DNA from: Gammaproteobacteria bacterium
GTDB lineage: Bacteria; Pseudomonadota; Gammaproteobacteria; Steroidobacterales; Woeseiaceae
Assembly (NCBI GenBank): GCA_030641695.1
Contig: DAOWGY010000223.1
Location: 1 to 9,470 of the forward strand
Direction: 5' to 3'
DNA length: 9,470 nucleotides
This document shows, piece after piece, positions 1-5,941 of this stretch. A program made the translations under genes and the position numbers. The notes under the pieces are model-generated. The model was given only the letters and a program-made list of their open reading frames with translations, was not told where the DNA came from and ran no database searches. The stretch's first letter is position 1. Every line of letters begins with the position of its first letter.

Positions 1-572
1 AATAGCGGCTCCGTGAAACGCATGGCCGCCACCGACAGGTCGGATATATAGAAGAGACATGCGCCGGAAACGATGAACACCGATGCACCGGCCCCCAGCG
101 TCCCGAATGCCGTGATGACCATCAGGCTGATGACGGCGGTATAGATACGAACTGGCCACATCATGTCGTCAGGGACATTCGGAGCGAGCCACATCAAAAC
201 GAGTACTGCAATGACGATGACAGGGACGCCGGCCGCAAGCGTCCAGTTGCGATCGACACCGAGCGTCACGAAAGCCGTGACGTAGGCAATGTGAGCGAGA
301 AGAAAGCTCACGAGGCCCGACAGGAACCAATGTCTGGCAGAACCGATCAGGAATGCGTCGCCGAACCACGAAAGGACGAGACCGGCGAGCACGATTGAAC
401 CGTACCGCGACGCAAGAGCACCCGCGGTGACAGCTGTTGCGATAAACGCCGTCGATGCCACGAGCTTGGCAACGGCGGCCAGCAAGGAGTAATCGAGCAC
501 CAACCCCGTGACAAGGGCGACACAGCCCGCCCCGCAAAGGTATGCGAATGCGAGGGTAATACGGCTCGGCAT
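1..572 (-). CDS. YhhN/TMEM86-family membrane protein (lysoplasmalogenase-like), 3' end cut by window edge
   Basis: The reading frame starts at ATG (572) and stays open for 190 codons to the left edge, so the C-terminus is missing. It is almost entirely hydrophobic, with about seven membrane segments visible. Family-type motifs are present: SWFGDAFL (residues 68-75), then GLVSFLLAHIAYV (86-98) and YISDLS (175-180). The paired Gly-Asp and Ser-Asp sites and the Ala-His-x-x-Tyr stretch are typical of YhhN/TMEM86 proteins. Characterised eukaryotic members hydrolyse the vinyl-ether bond of lysoplasmalogens; the role of bacterial members is less certain. Family members are usually a little over 200 residues, so perhaps 20-30 residues are lost. 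It lies 93 bases downstream of the outer-membrane barrel gene on the same strand and could share its transcript. A GTG two codons upstream (578) is a possible alternative start. The family call is from memory of its motifs, not a search. Confidence 0.8.
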   Translation of the reverse strand, partial: MPSRITLAFAYLCGAGCVALVTGLVLDYSLLAAVAKLVASTAFIATAVTAGALASRYGSIVLAGLVLSWFGDAFLIGSARHWFLSGLVSFLLAHIAYVTAFVTLGVDRNWTLAAGVPVIVIAVLVLMWLAPNVPDDMMWPVRIYTAVISLMVITAFGTLGAGASVFIVSGACLFYISDLSVAAMRFTEPL

Positions 573-665
573 GACCACTGACGACACAACGGCACTCCGG
601 GGTGCGGACTGTAGTTTCGAAAATACCAGAATGCGGGGTGACTGACGTGCTTAATGAAGGTGGTT
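573..665. other. intergenic gap between two minus-strand genes
   Basis: This 93-base gap separates the outer-membrane barrel stop from the YhhN-type start. I see no strong hairpin followed by a T-run and no convincing sigma-70 promoter. Read-through from the barrel gene is therefore possible. A TATTTT on the minus strand near 625 could be a weak -10 box but has no matching -35. Confidence 0.4.
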
Positions 666-2003
666 CTAAAACGCCTGCCGGGCCATCACCCACCATGCCG
701 AGGCTTCGTCCGAAACGGCGTAATCCACGCGGATAATACCGCCGCCAAGCATGACGCGAATGCCCGCTCCGGCCGTCCACTTCATATCGTCGTGTAGATC
801 GCCGAGGTTCCACGACGGTCCAACGCGGCCGATTTCGGCGAAACCCACAACCTGCCACCAGCGCCACGGCCAATTGCGGATAAGCGGCCAGTTGCGAAAT
901 GGGTCCCAGCGCGGGATCAGGCGGAGCTCGACGGCATAGTTGATCGCAGCCTTGTCATTGAAGCGTCCACGCGGATAGCCGCGCTGGCGATCGAGGCCGC
1001 CAAGTGTCGCGCCCCGGTTGCTCGGCGGCCGGTTCTGAATCTGTACGTAGTCGGGACTGATCAGTTCGGTGTCCCAGGTCGGCGAGTAAGCCGACCAGAC
1101 GTTCGCGGCAAAGACGCGCTGCGCGAACTTATCGCTGCCGCCGAGATCCCAGTACTTGCTGAAACTGAAGTCCAGGCTGGTCCAGCTGTTGAAGCTGTCG
1201 AACGCGCCGAAGTCACGGGTGACATTGAGCTTTGTCAGGCTGCCGCGTGACGGATTGGCGGAGAAATCCCGGTTATCGTATTCGATGCCCAGCGTGACGC
1301 CGTTAGTCGAGACGTCGGGCTCATCACCCTCCTGCAACCCCAATTCCGGTGGAAAAATGTCGATGTTCTCGGCGTCTATCTCAATTGTCCTGCGCTGGTA
1401 GAAAGGGCGGAAGTAAATGAACGTGCGCCCACTCTCGAACGGATTCCAGGTTCCACGGTGCGTCGAGCCGTCGACGAGTAGACCGTTGTTTGTCGTGTAT
1501 GCGTGCGGCTGCTCAGCGCTACCGACGCCGATGGGCAATACGTAGCGAAACGTTAGATGCAGATAGGAATCAATTCCGCTGCCGAAGGTGAAGTCTTTCT
1601 CGTCGGAGTCATTGCTGCCCGAAGGGACTTCATTGGGGTCGTAGCCGAGATCCCCATAGAAGCGCTGTTGCTCGTTGAGCATAAAGCCGATGGTTGGACT
1701 GAAGAACAGCCGCTCCGAGAGCCGGGTGTTCAGAAGGCCGCCGAACAGCCCGAAAGAGGAATTGCTGGTACCGTACCCCGTTACGAACAAGCCGTCCTGA
1801 GGCTGAAAGATGCCCTTGCGGTAGTAGACGGCGCCGAGGCCGGTTTTCAGCGCTTCTGTCGAGAATGCGTAAGGAACGACGATCGAAGGGCTCCGCCGCT
1901 CGCGCTCCGCGTCGCTCTGATCTACAGTGGTCTGGTCCGCGCGAGCGTTCAGCGCGATGAGAACACCACAGAGCAACAGGAGCTTTATTGCAGTCCAATT
2001 CAT
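666..2003 (-). CDS. BamA/TamA-family (Omp85, surface antigen D15) outer-membrane barrel without POTRA domains
   Basis: The product of 445 residues starts with a Sec signal peptide (1-22, cleavage after NARA). The rest reads as alternating strands of a beta-barrel and ends in Phe, the usual outer-membrane insertion signal. Omp85/D15 hallmarks are visible: the YDNRDFSANPSRGS stretch (242-255) and QRGYPRGRF (340-348), which matches the conserved loop-6 RGF/Y motif. There is no room for POTRA repeats: barrel-like sequence begins within about 25 residues of the mature N-terminus. It is therefore a stand-alone barrel, not BamA or TamA itself. Members of this subgroup are usually annotated as BamA/TamA-family proteins of unknown role, and no substrate can be inferred. 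I chose the ATG at 2003 over in-frame ATGs at 2060 and 2048. Only the former puts the signal peptide at the N-terminus, and a -10-like GATAAT lies between the candidates. Confidence 0.87.
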   Translation of the reverse strand: MNWTAIKLLLLCGVLIALNARADQTTVDQSDAERERRSPSIVVPYAFSTEALKTGLGAVYYRKGIFQPQDGLFVTGYGTSNSSFGLFGGLLNTRLSERLFFSPTIGFMLNEQQRFYGDLGYDPNEVPSGSNDSDEKDFTFGSGIDSYLHLTFRYVLPIGVGSAEQPHAYTTNNGLLVDGSTHRGTWNPFESGRTFIYFRPFYQRRTIEIDAENIDIFPPELGLQEGDEPDVSTNGVTLGIEYDNRDFSANPSRGSLTKLNVTRDFGAFDSFNSWTSLDFSFSKYWDLGGSDKFAQRVFAANVWSAYSPTWDTELISPDYVQIQNRPPSNRGATLGGLDRQRGYPRGRFNDKAAINYAVELRLIPRWDPFRNWPLIRNWPWRWWQVVGFAEIGRVGPSWNLGDLHDDMKWTAGAGIRVMLGGGIIRVDYAVSDEASAWWVMARQAF

Positions 2004-2046
2004 AACGGCATTATTTCCGGGTCGGACGACGTGGCTTTCGTTTACC

Positions 2047-2052
2047 ATTATC
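2047..2052 (-). promoter_or_regulatory. possible -10 box for the outer-membrane barrel gene
   Basis: On the minus strand this reads GATAAT, preceded by TCT, about 44 bases upstream of the ATG at 2003. A 17-base spacer places a poor -35 (ATCATT) upstream. If used, transcription would start near 2040 and would exclude the longer N-terminal extension. The divergent region 2004-2141 must also hold the promoter for the plus-strand gene at 2142; CATAAT at 2058-2063 is a weak candidate. Confidence 0.35.
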
Positions 2053-2141
2053 AGAGCCATAATCCCATAAATGATTGCCGTCGGCTATGGTCGGAGTTAG
2101 GGTTAGCGCGTGAGGCGGTGAACTCACGGGCAGGACGATCA

Positions 2142-2525
2142 ATGACAAAAGTACTCAAAGGAATTGCGGTTACAACATTGCTGGCGTTGGTGGCGACGTT
2201 CGTGAACGGCAGCGAGCGGGTGCGCGAATTCCATGGCACCAATAACAGTACGACTCCGGAATTCACCGTGGAAGCGCCCTGGATCCTCGATTGGCGCCTC
2301 GATGCCGACTACGACCAGCTCGTGGCGCTCGAAGTGAATCTCATCGAAGCGAAAACCGGCCGCCATATCGGCCAGGTATTGCATACCAAGCGCAGGGGCA
2401 ACGGCGTCAGGTTGTTCGACAGTAGCGGTACGTTCCAGCTGCGCGTCAGCGGCTCGCTGGCACGCTGGACGCTCAAGATTGAACAGCTCACACCTGAAGA
2501 AGCGGAGCTCTACACGCCGAGGTAA
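2142..2525 (+). CDS. small secreted protein of unknown function
   Basis: This is a 127-residue protein with a clear N-terminal signal peptide: MTK, then a hydrophobic stretch to about residue 22, with likely cleavage near VNG-SE. The mature part of about 100 residues is mixed charged and beta-rich, with APWILDWRLD (45-54), EAKTGRHIGQVLHTK (69-83), GSLARWTLKIEQL (104-116) and an acidic end, PEEAELY (118-124). It has no cysteine and no lipobox, so it is predicted to be a soluble periplasmic or secreted protein. I do not recognise a family. The ATG at 2142 was chosen because the open frame upstream lacks a signal peptide and runs antisense through the barrel gene. The preceding CAGGAC is a modest ribosome site. 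The gene is divergent from the outer-membrane barrel, and its TAA stop overlaps the first bases of the inverted repeat that follows. Confidence 0.75.
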   Translation: MTKVLKGIAVTTLLALVATFVNGSERVREFHGTNNSTTPEFTVEAPWILDWRLDADYDQLVALEVNLIEAKTGRHIGQVLHTKRRGNGVRLFDSSGTFQLRVSGSLARWTLKIEQLTPEEAELYTPR

Positions 2526-2527
2526 CA

Positions 2528-2550
2528 AAAAAGGGGTCAGAGCCCTTTTT
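2528..2550 (+). terminator. hairpin terminator directly after the small secreted protein gene
   Basis: A stem AAAAAGGG (2528-2535) pairs with CCCTTTTT (2543-2550) around the loop GTCAGAG. The 3' arm ends in five T residues, as in an intrinsic terminator. It begins three bases after the stop codon at 2525. The stem has only three GC pairs, so on its own it would be weak. Confidence 0.5.
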
Positions 2551-2583
2551 CTGGATCGAGGACTTATGTTGGAAGCGGGCCCC

Positions 2584-2614
2584 AACAAAAAAGGGCTCTG
2601 ACCCCTTTTTTGTT
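2584..2614. terminator. bidirectional hairpin in the right arm of the inverted repeat
   Basis: A perfect 12-base stem, AACAAAAAAGGG (2584-2595) against CCCTTTTTTGTT (2603-2614), encloses the 7-base loop CTCTGAC. T-runs lie on the 3' side of either strand, so it could stop transcription both ways. It sits 41 bases upstream of the AI-2E-family start and would insulate that gene from the one upstream. Confidence 0.5.
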
Positions 2615-2655
2615 ATGATCATGTTCGCGATTCCGGCGAAGCGCCAAGGGGCCTC

Positions 2656-3714
2656 GTGGGCGAGGTACAACAAACAAAAACAAATGTCATGATCAGCCTT
2701 GCGGCTGTGGTCATTGTTATTGCCGGCATGAAGGCTGCGTCCGCTCTGATCGTACCGTTCCTGATCGCCGCGTTCCTCGCGATGATCACCGTACGCCCCA
2801 TGCTGTGGCTGCAAAGGAACCGCGTCCCGACTGTGCTTGCGGCACTGCTCATCGTTCTTACAATCATGGCGATCATCACGGTCGTCGGTATTGTCGTCGG
2901 TCGTTCCCTCGCTGCGTTCACGGCGGCGCTGCCGGGTTACCAGCAACAACTGCAAGGGATCATCGACGGTGTCGTTGCATTCATAGCCCAGTACACGGAC
3001 AGCGACCAGTCCGTCGAACGCCTTGGCGACCTCATCAATCCGGGTTGGGCCATGGGACTGGCGGCTACCATTCTGAACGCGCTCCGCGATGTGCTGACGA
3101 ACACTTTGCTGATCATCTTTACGATGATATTCATCCTGCTCGAGGCATCGAGTTTTCCGGTCAAGGTAAGCGCTGCCTTTGGTAAAGCGGCATCGTCGCT
3201 CGAACGGCCGCAACAGTTCCTCGACGATCTTGCCAGCTACCTGGGTATCAAGACGATCGTCAGCTTGGTCACGGGTATGCTCGTTTGGCTGCTGACCTGG
3301 TCAATCGGCCTGGACTTTCCGCAGCTCTGGGGCATGCTCGCATTCCTGTTGAACTACGTGCCGACGATTGGCTCGATCATTGCGGCGGTGCCCGCGGTCC
3401 TGCTCGCGCTCGTGCAACTGGGTCTGGGCGAGGCAACGGCAACCGCGGCCGGCTTCATGGCGATCAATATTGCGTTCGGCAACTTCATCGAACCGCGCCT
3501 GATGGGCTACGGCGTCGGCATATCACCCCTGATCATATTCGTCGGCTTGATTTTCTGGGGCTGGGTATTCGGCCCGGTCGGCATGTTGTTGTCGGTACCG
3601 TTGTCGATGAGCTTAAAGCTCGCGCTCGAAAGTGACGAGCGCACGCGCTGGATCGCGATATTCATCGGATCCGAGCGCGACGCGCAATACGCGCTCAGTT
3701 CGAGTCACGAATAG
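2656..3714 (+). CDS. AI-2E family transporter (PerM/YdiK/TqsA-like, formerly UPF0118)
   Basis: This is a 352-residue inner-membrane protein with about eight membrane segments: two near 12-45, one at 58-82, a central helix at 145-163, and clustered segments from 198 to 325. Between them lies a soluble stretch (about 90-140) and a linker rich in charge (165-195). Family motifs are clear: FLLNYVPTIGS (230-240), with the Asn-Tyr-x-Pro turn, and GNFIEPRLMG (275-284). Members export or exchange varied small solutes. TqsA was linked to autoinducer-2 export, and some homologues are Na+/H+ antiporters, so the name does not fix the substrate. The start is GTG at 2656, preceded by AAGGGG at a short spacing (2646-2651). 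An ATG at 2689 is possible but lacks a ribosome site. TATGAT at 2614-2619 may be its -10 box. The stop overlaps the convergent neighbour by 20 bases. Confidence 0.92.
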   Translation: MGEVQQTKTNVMISLAAVVIVIAGMKAASALIVPFLIAAFLAMITVRPMLWLQRNRVPTVLAALLIVLTIMAIITVVGIVVGRSLAAFTAALPGYQQQLQGIIDGVVAFIAQYTDSDQSVERLGDLINPGWAMGLAATILNALRDVLTNTLLIIFTMIFILLEASSFPVKVSAAFGKAASSLERPQQFLDDLASYLGIKTIVSLVTGMLVWLLTWSIGLDFPQLWGMLAFLLNYVPTIGSIIAAVPAVLLALVQLGLGEATATAAGFMAINIAFGNFIEPRLMGYGVGISPLIIFVGLIFWGWVFGPVGMLLSVPLSMSLKLALESDERTRWIAIFIGSERDAQYALSSSHE

Positions 3715-4300
3715 ATTGGACGAAACGCTCGAATGCGCCGTTGAATTCCGCTTCGAATTCTTCGCTCATTGCAGAGCACCCTCCCGGGACGTTGCGCATA
3801 TACAAAATGGTGCCTTCCGCCGTACCGTCGTCATTTGTGACAAATAGTTGCACAGCTTGCACCGCTGGAACGATCTGCACATTCTGGGTTTCGGTAAATT
3901 CGAATAACGGATCGTCGTCCGAGTCCAGTTCTTCCTGGCTAATATCGATGCAGGCGGTCCGAGCCCGGAACTCCTCTCCCGCCAACTCCATAACCGGCAG
4001 ATTGACGTTGGTTAATGTGCCTTTGGCGGCGTTGGTTTGTTCGATCTGTACGACCACGAACTGGTCGTCGGCGAAGTATCCGGCCTTCGACACCTTGAGC
4101 TCTTCATTCAGGAAGCTCGGGCTCGAATGTTCAGGACCGCCGAGCCTGGCACCTTCGGGCTTCGGAATGATCGCGTTGAACGGGCCGGAAATGACCATGT
4201 TGCCGTCGTCGTCAAAATCGACAAAAGCATGGCCGGCGAATACCGTCGACGTGGCACAAAAGAGCAGTACCGTTACGGCCGTTGTTATGATTTTCTTCAC
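3695..4300 (-). CDS. secreted acidic protein of unknown function
   Basis: This is a 201-residue protein with a textbook Sec signal peptide (MKKII, hydrophobic core, cleavage after TVFA at 22). The mature protein is acidic, notably FDFDDDG-type residues at 27-33 and ELDSDDDPLFEF at 124-135. It has two cysteines (117 and 175) that could form a disulfide in the periplasm. The middle part alternates like beta strands (QFVVVQIEQ, 80-88; VQAVQLFVTND, 147-157). I recognise no family. The start codon is GTG at 4300, with GAGGGG nine bases upstream. It lies downstream of the CBS-domain gene on the same strand with a 117-base gap, and the two might be cotranscribed. Its 3' end overlaps the stop of the AI-2E-family gene on the opposite strand. 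Confidence 0.78.
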   Translation of the reverse strand: MKKIITTAVTVLLFCATSTVFAGHAFVDFDDDGNMVISGPFNAIIPKPEGARLGGPEHSSPSFLNEELKVSKAGYFADDQFVVVQIEQTNAAKGTLTNVNLPVMELAGEEFRARTACIDISQEELDSDDDPLFEFTETQNVQIVPAVQAVQLFVTNDDGTAEGTILYMRNVPGGCSAMSEEFEAEFNGAFERFVQSIRDSN

Positions 4301-4318
4301 GTCGTCGTCCCCTCGATT

Positions 4319-4349
4319 GGATACCCGGCAAGTCTGGCGGGTATCCGCC
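4319..4349. promoter_or_regulatory. overlapping hairpins in the leader of the secreted acidic protein gene
   Basis: GGATACCCG (4319-4327) pairs perfectly with CGGGTATCC (4338-4346) across a 10-base loop. A second, mutually exclusive stem, GGCGG (4336-4340) with CCGCC (4345-4349), uses the same right arm. On the plus strand both are followed by TGTTTTTCC and a later run of six T, so the site could end antisense plus-strand transcripts. On the minus strand the larger hairpin sits a few bases upstream of the GAGGGG ribosome site and could shape translation or mRNA stability. No T-run follows on that strand, so it is not a minus-strand terminator. Confidence 0.5.
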
Positions 4350-4417
4350 TGTTTTTCCAGTTTTTTGCGTGCCGCCGCCGCCCGGTATGGCCGGCGTCAA
4401 ACAGGTCGGAAATGTCG

Positions 4418-4870
4418 CTACCTGGCCGCGGCGAATTCTTCGTCGACAGGCTCGTTCTCCTCGATTTGCTCGAGCAGATTAATAGCGACGGCAACGAAGT
4501 CCGTTTCGGTGATGATGCCCTTCAGTCTGCCGTCCGTGACGACAGGCAGGCAGCCGATACGGTGTTTCTCGAGAAACAGTGCCGCCTGGCGGAGGCTCGC
4601 GTGTTCGTCGACGGTGGCAACGTCGATCACCATGATGTCCTTGATGCTAACGTCCGCAGCGTGAATGCGGTTATCGGTGTTGCGCAGGATCGAGTCCGTC
4701 GCTGCGAGTACATTGGTCAGGGTGACCAGTCCCACGAGCTGCTCGTTTTCGTCGACGACCGGCAGATGGTGAATCTTGTGCTCTTGCATCAACGCGCGTG
4801 CATCGGCGAGATTGTCCGACGGCAACACCGTGATCAGGTCTGTGGTCATGATGGTTTCGAGATTGAACAT
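4418..4870 (-). CDS. two-CBS-domain protein
   Basis: This is a 150-residue cytoplasmic protein made almost entirely of a CBS pair (Bateman module). CBS1 covers about 4-58, with HHLPVVDENEQLVGLVTLTNVL split around 34-55. CBS2 covers about 77-134, with GCLPVVTDG (106-114) and KGIITETDF (117-125). CBS pairs bind adenosine nucleotides such as AMP, ATP or SAM and usually regulate a partner. No catalytic domain is attached here, so the partner is unknown. The C-terminus is short and acidic (EENEPVDEEFAAAR). The ATG at 4870 is chosen because GGAGGA lies about eight bases upstream. Two earlier in-frame ATGs (4894, 4882) would put that ribosome site inside the gene. The next gene on the strand is the secreted acidic protein; nothing in the sequence shows a functional link. 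Confidence 0.9.
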   Translation of the reverse strand: MFNLETIMTTDLITVLPSDNLADARALMQEHKIHHLPVVDENEQLVGLVTLTNVLAATDSILRNTDNRIHAADVSIKDIMVIDVATVDEHASLRQAALFLEKHRIGCLPVVTDGRLKGIITETDFVAVAINLLEQIEENEPVDEEFAAAR

Positions 4871-4940
4871 CGTCCCGTCCTCCATTTGTTGCACTGACCA
4901 GTCTACTGCACGAGCGCCCCGGAACTATTGCGACTTTCCC

Positions 4941-5105
4941 TTATTTCGTTGCCGGGCAAACCGAGGACCTGACCTCATTGATATGGCGGTGATCGGTGCC
5001 GCAGCAGCCGCCCAGCACCGAGATGTGCGAGAAGCGCTCACGGAGGGCCTGATACAGCTGCCCGAACTCCACCGGGTCGCCGTCATCCAGCTCCTCCGCC
5101 AGTGG
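4941..5105 (-). pseudogene. C-terminal remnant of a homocysteine S-methyltransferase
   Basis: On the minus strand an open stretch of 54 codons ends in TAA (4941-4943). It reads EELDDGDP (residues 4-11), then GQLYQALRERF (15-25), then VLGGCCGTDHRHI (30-42). The last stretch is the signature of the homocysteine S-methyltransferase domain (MmuM/YitJ/BHMT type). There the two adjacent cysteines of GGCCG are zinc ligands that activate the substrate thiol. Such enzymes have about 300 residues; here only the last fifth remains. An in-frame TGA (5106-5108) lies directly upstream, and no other recognisable part of the domain follows before the promoter at about 5150. A further LNAAR in the same frame upstream of the TGA may be a decayed echo of the usual ANAS motif, but this is speculative. 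The third zinc ligand and barrel are absent, so it cannot be a working enzyme. Confidence 0.72.
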
Positions 5106-5150
5106 TCAGACTGGTCGCGCAGCGTTCAGCGTAGGTATAGTGATCCAGCC

Positions 5151-5156
5151 TATAAT
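5151..5156 (+). promoter_or_regulatory. consensus -10 box (TATAAT) for the Lol-like operon
   Basis: A perfect TATAAT ends 24 bases before the ATG at 5181, giving a predicted leader of about 18 bases. No good -35 is seen at 16-18 bases; TTCAGC at 5125-5130 is 20 bases away. An activator or an extended contact may be needed. The ribosome site GGAG (5172-5175) is five bases from the ATG. Confidence 0.5.
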
Positions 5157-5180
5157 GCGGCAAACGCTTACGGAGCGAGC

Positions 5181-5936
5181 ATGAGATTTTTCCTGTTGAT
5201 TCCTGCACTGCTGGTCGCCGCGGTGCCTGTCGATGCTGAGGAGGCTGAACGCGATGCAGCAAGCATCGTACGTGATGCCATCAATCACTGGCGCGGCTTA
5301 TCGTCATACACCGAAATGTCGATGGTGATTCATCGGCCGGACTGGGAGCGGACGATGACGATGCGCGCCTGGACCAAGGGCGACAAACAGTCGCTCGTGC
5401 GCGTAATCGAGCCGAAAAAAGACCGTGGCAACGGCACGCTCATCGACGACAATAATATGTGGACCTTCTCACCAAAGGTGAATCGAGTCATCAAGATTCC
5501 GTCGTCGATGATGGGCCAGGGCTGGATGGGTTCCGACTTTTCCAACAAGGACATCGCCCGCGCCGACGACATCATCGAGCAATACGATCACTCGCTGCTC
5601 GCGACGGAGGAAGTGGACGGCATAACCGTCTACGACATTCAATCGATTCCACACGAGGAGGCGGCCGTCGTCTGGGGCAGGGAGGTTCTCAGGATTCGTG
5701 ACGACCACGTAGTGCTCAAACACAGTTTTTACGATCAGGATGGCGAGCTCGTTAAATCGCTGCAGTCACTGCAGATCGAAGAGATGGGCGGGCGCACGGT
5801 AGCGAAGCGCCAGCGCATGAACAAGGTCGAGACGCCTGAGGAGTGGACCGAGATTCGAATCAACTCCGTAGAATACGAAATAGACATTCGCGACAGCATG
5901 TTTACTCTGTCAAATCTCCGCAACCCGCGAGATTGA
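5181..5936 (+). CDS. LolA-like periplasmic protein (outer membrane lipoprotein-sorting protein, COG2834 type)
   Basis: This is a 251-residue protein with a signal peptide (1-19, cleavage after VDA). It matches the LolA-like/outer-membrane lipoprotein-sorting family from memory of its pattern: MWTFSPKVNRVIKIPSSM (93-110), GWMGSDFSNKDI (114-125), QYDHSLL (134-140), VWGREVL (164-170), FYDQDGEL (183-190) and a terminal DSMFTLSNL (238-246). The fold is predicted to be a half-barrel with a hydrophobic cavity that carries a lipid or acylated cargo across the periplasm. It is longer than classical LolA (about 180 mature residues) and belongs to the group found beside dedicated exporters. The ATG at 5181 follows GGAG at good spacing. 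It is the first gene of the operon, five bases ahead of the first permease, so it is the likely periplasmic partner of that transporter. The cargo is unknown. Confidence 0.87.
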   Translation: MRFFLLIPALLVAAVPVDAEEAERDAASIVRDAINHWRGLSSYTEMSMVIHRPDWERTMTMRAWTKGDKQSLVRVIEPKKDRGNGTLIDDNNMWTFSPKVNRVIKIPSSMMGQGWMGSDFSNKDIARADDIIEQYDHSLLATEEVDGITVYDIQSIPHEEAAVVWGREVLRIRDDHVVLKHSFYDQDGELVKSLQSLQIEEMGGRTVAKRQRMNKVETPEEWTEIRINSVEYEIDIRDSMFTLSNLRNPRD

Positions 5937-5941
5937 AATAA

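Larger units (their letters stand above)
2524..2614. repeat. REP/BIME-like inverted repeat pair
   Basis: Two copies of one unit face each other: a left arm at 2524-2550 and a right arm at 2588-2614. They are perfect reverse complements over 27 bases with a 37-base spacer. The core is GGGGTCAGAGCCC flanked by a run of A on one side and T on the other. Each arm is itself an imperfect palindrome: 8-base stem in the left arm, 12-base stem in the right, each with a 7-base loop. This layout is that of a REP doublet (BIME) or a small non-autonomous element mobilised by an IS200-like Y1 transposase. I recall similar GGGGTCAGAG repeats as common in proteobacterial genomes, but cannot test copy number here. 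No transposase is in the window. Read on the minus strand, the arms encode short KKGSEPFF/KKGSDPFF peptides that can contaminate spurious gene calls. Confidence 0.8.
4871..5180. other. 310-base gap holding a gene remnant and the operon promoter
   Basis: Between the CBS gene start and the LolA-like gene start lies no intact gene. The gap contains the leader of the CBS gene (4871-4940), the methyltransferase remnant (4941-5105) and a short promoter region with a perfect -10 box (5151-5156). A plus-strand frame runs open through the gap into the LolA-like gene, but it is antisense to the remnant and has no signal-peptide start, so I do not treat it as coding. Confidence 0.65.

Noticed and set aside
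169..873. Minus-strand 234-codon open frame
   Set aside because: It overlaps the YhhN-type gene and the barrel gene in a different frame, is very Arg-rich with no domain or hydrophobic pattern, and crosses the gap between two better genes.
1557..2141. N-terminal extension of the small secreted protein by about 195 codons
   Set aside because: The extension is antisense to the barrel gene and would bury a clear signal peptide in the middle of a protein. The ATG at 2142 explains the gene.
2488..3213. Minus-strand 241-codon open frame
   Set aside because: It is antisense to the AI-2E-family gene and its C-terminal part is the translated inverted repeat. It is highly charged with no domain.
2656..3714. 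A quorum-sensing locus based on the AI-2E name
   Set aside because: No luxS, lsr or receptor gene is in the window, and the family transports varied solutes.
4037..4897. Plus-strand 286-codon open frame
   Set aside because: It is antisense to the secreted acidic protein and the CBS gene, both of which have clear signals or domains. No domain is seen in this frame.
4776..5180. Upstream extension of the LolA-like protein
   Set aside because: The extension is antisense to the CBS gene and the methyltransferase remnant. The signal peptide and ribosome site fix the start at 5181.
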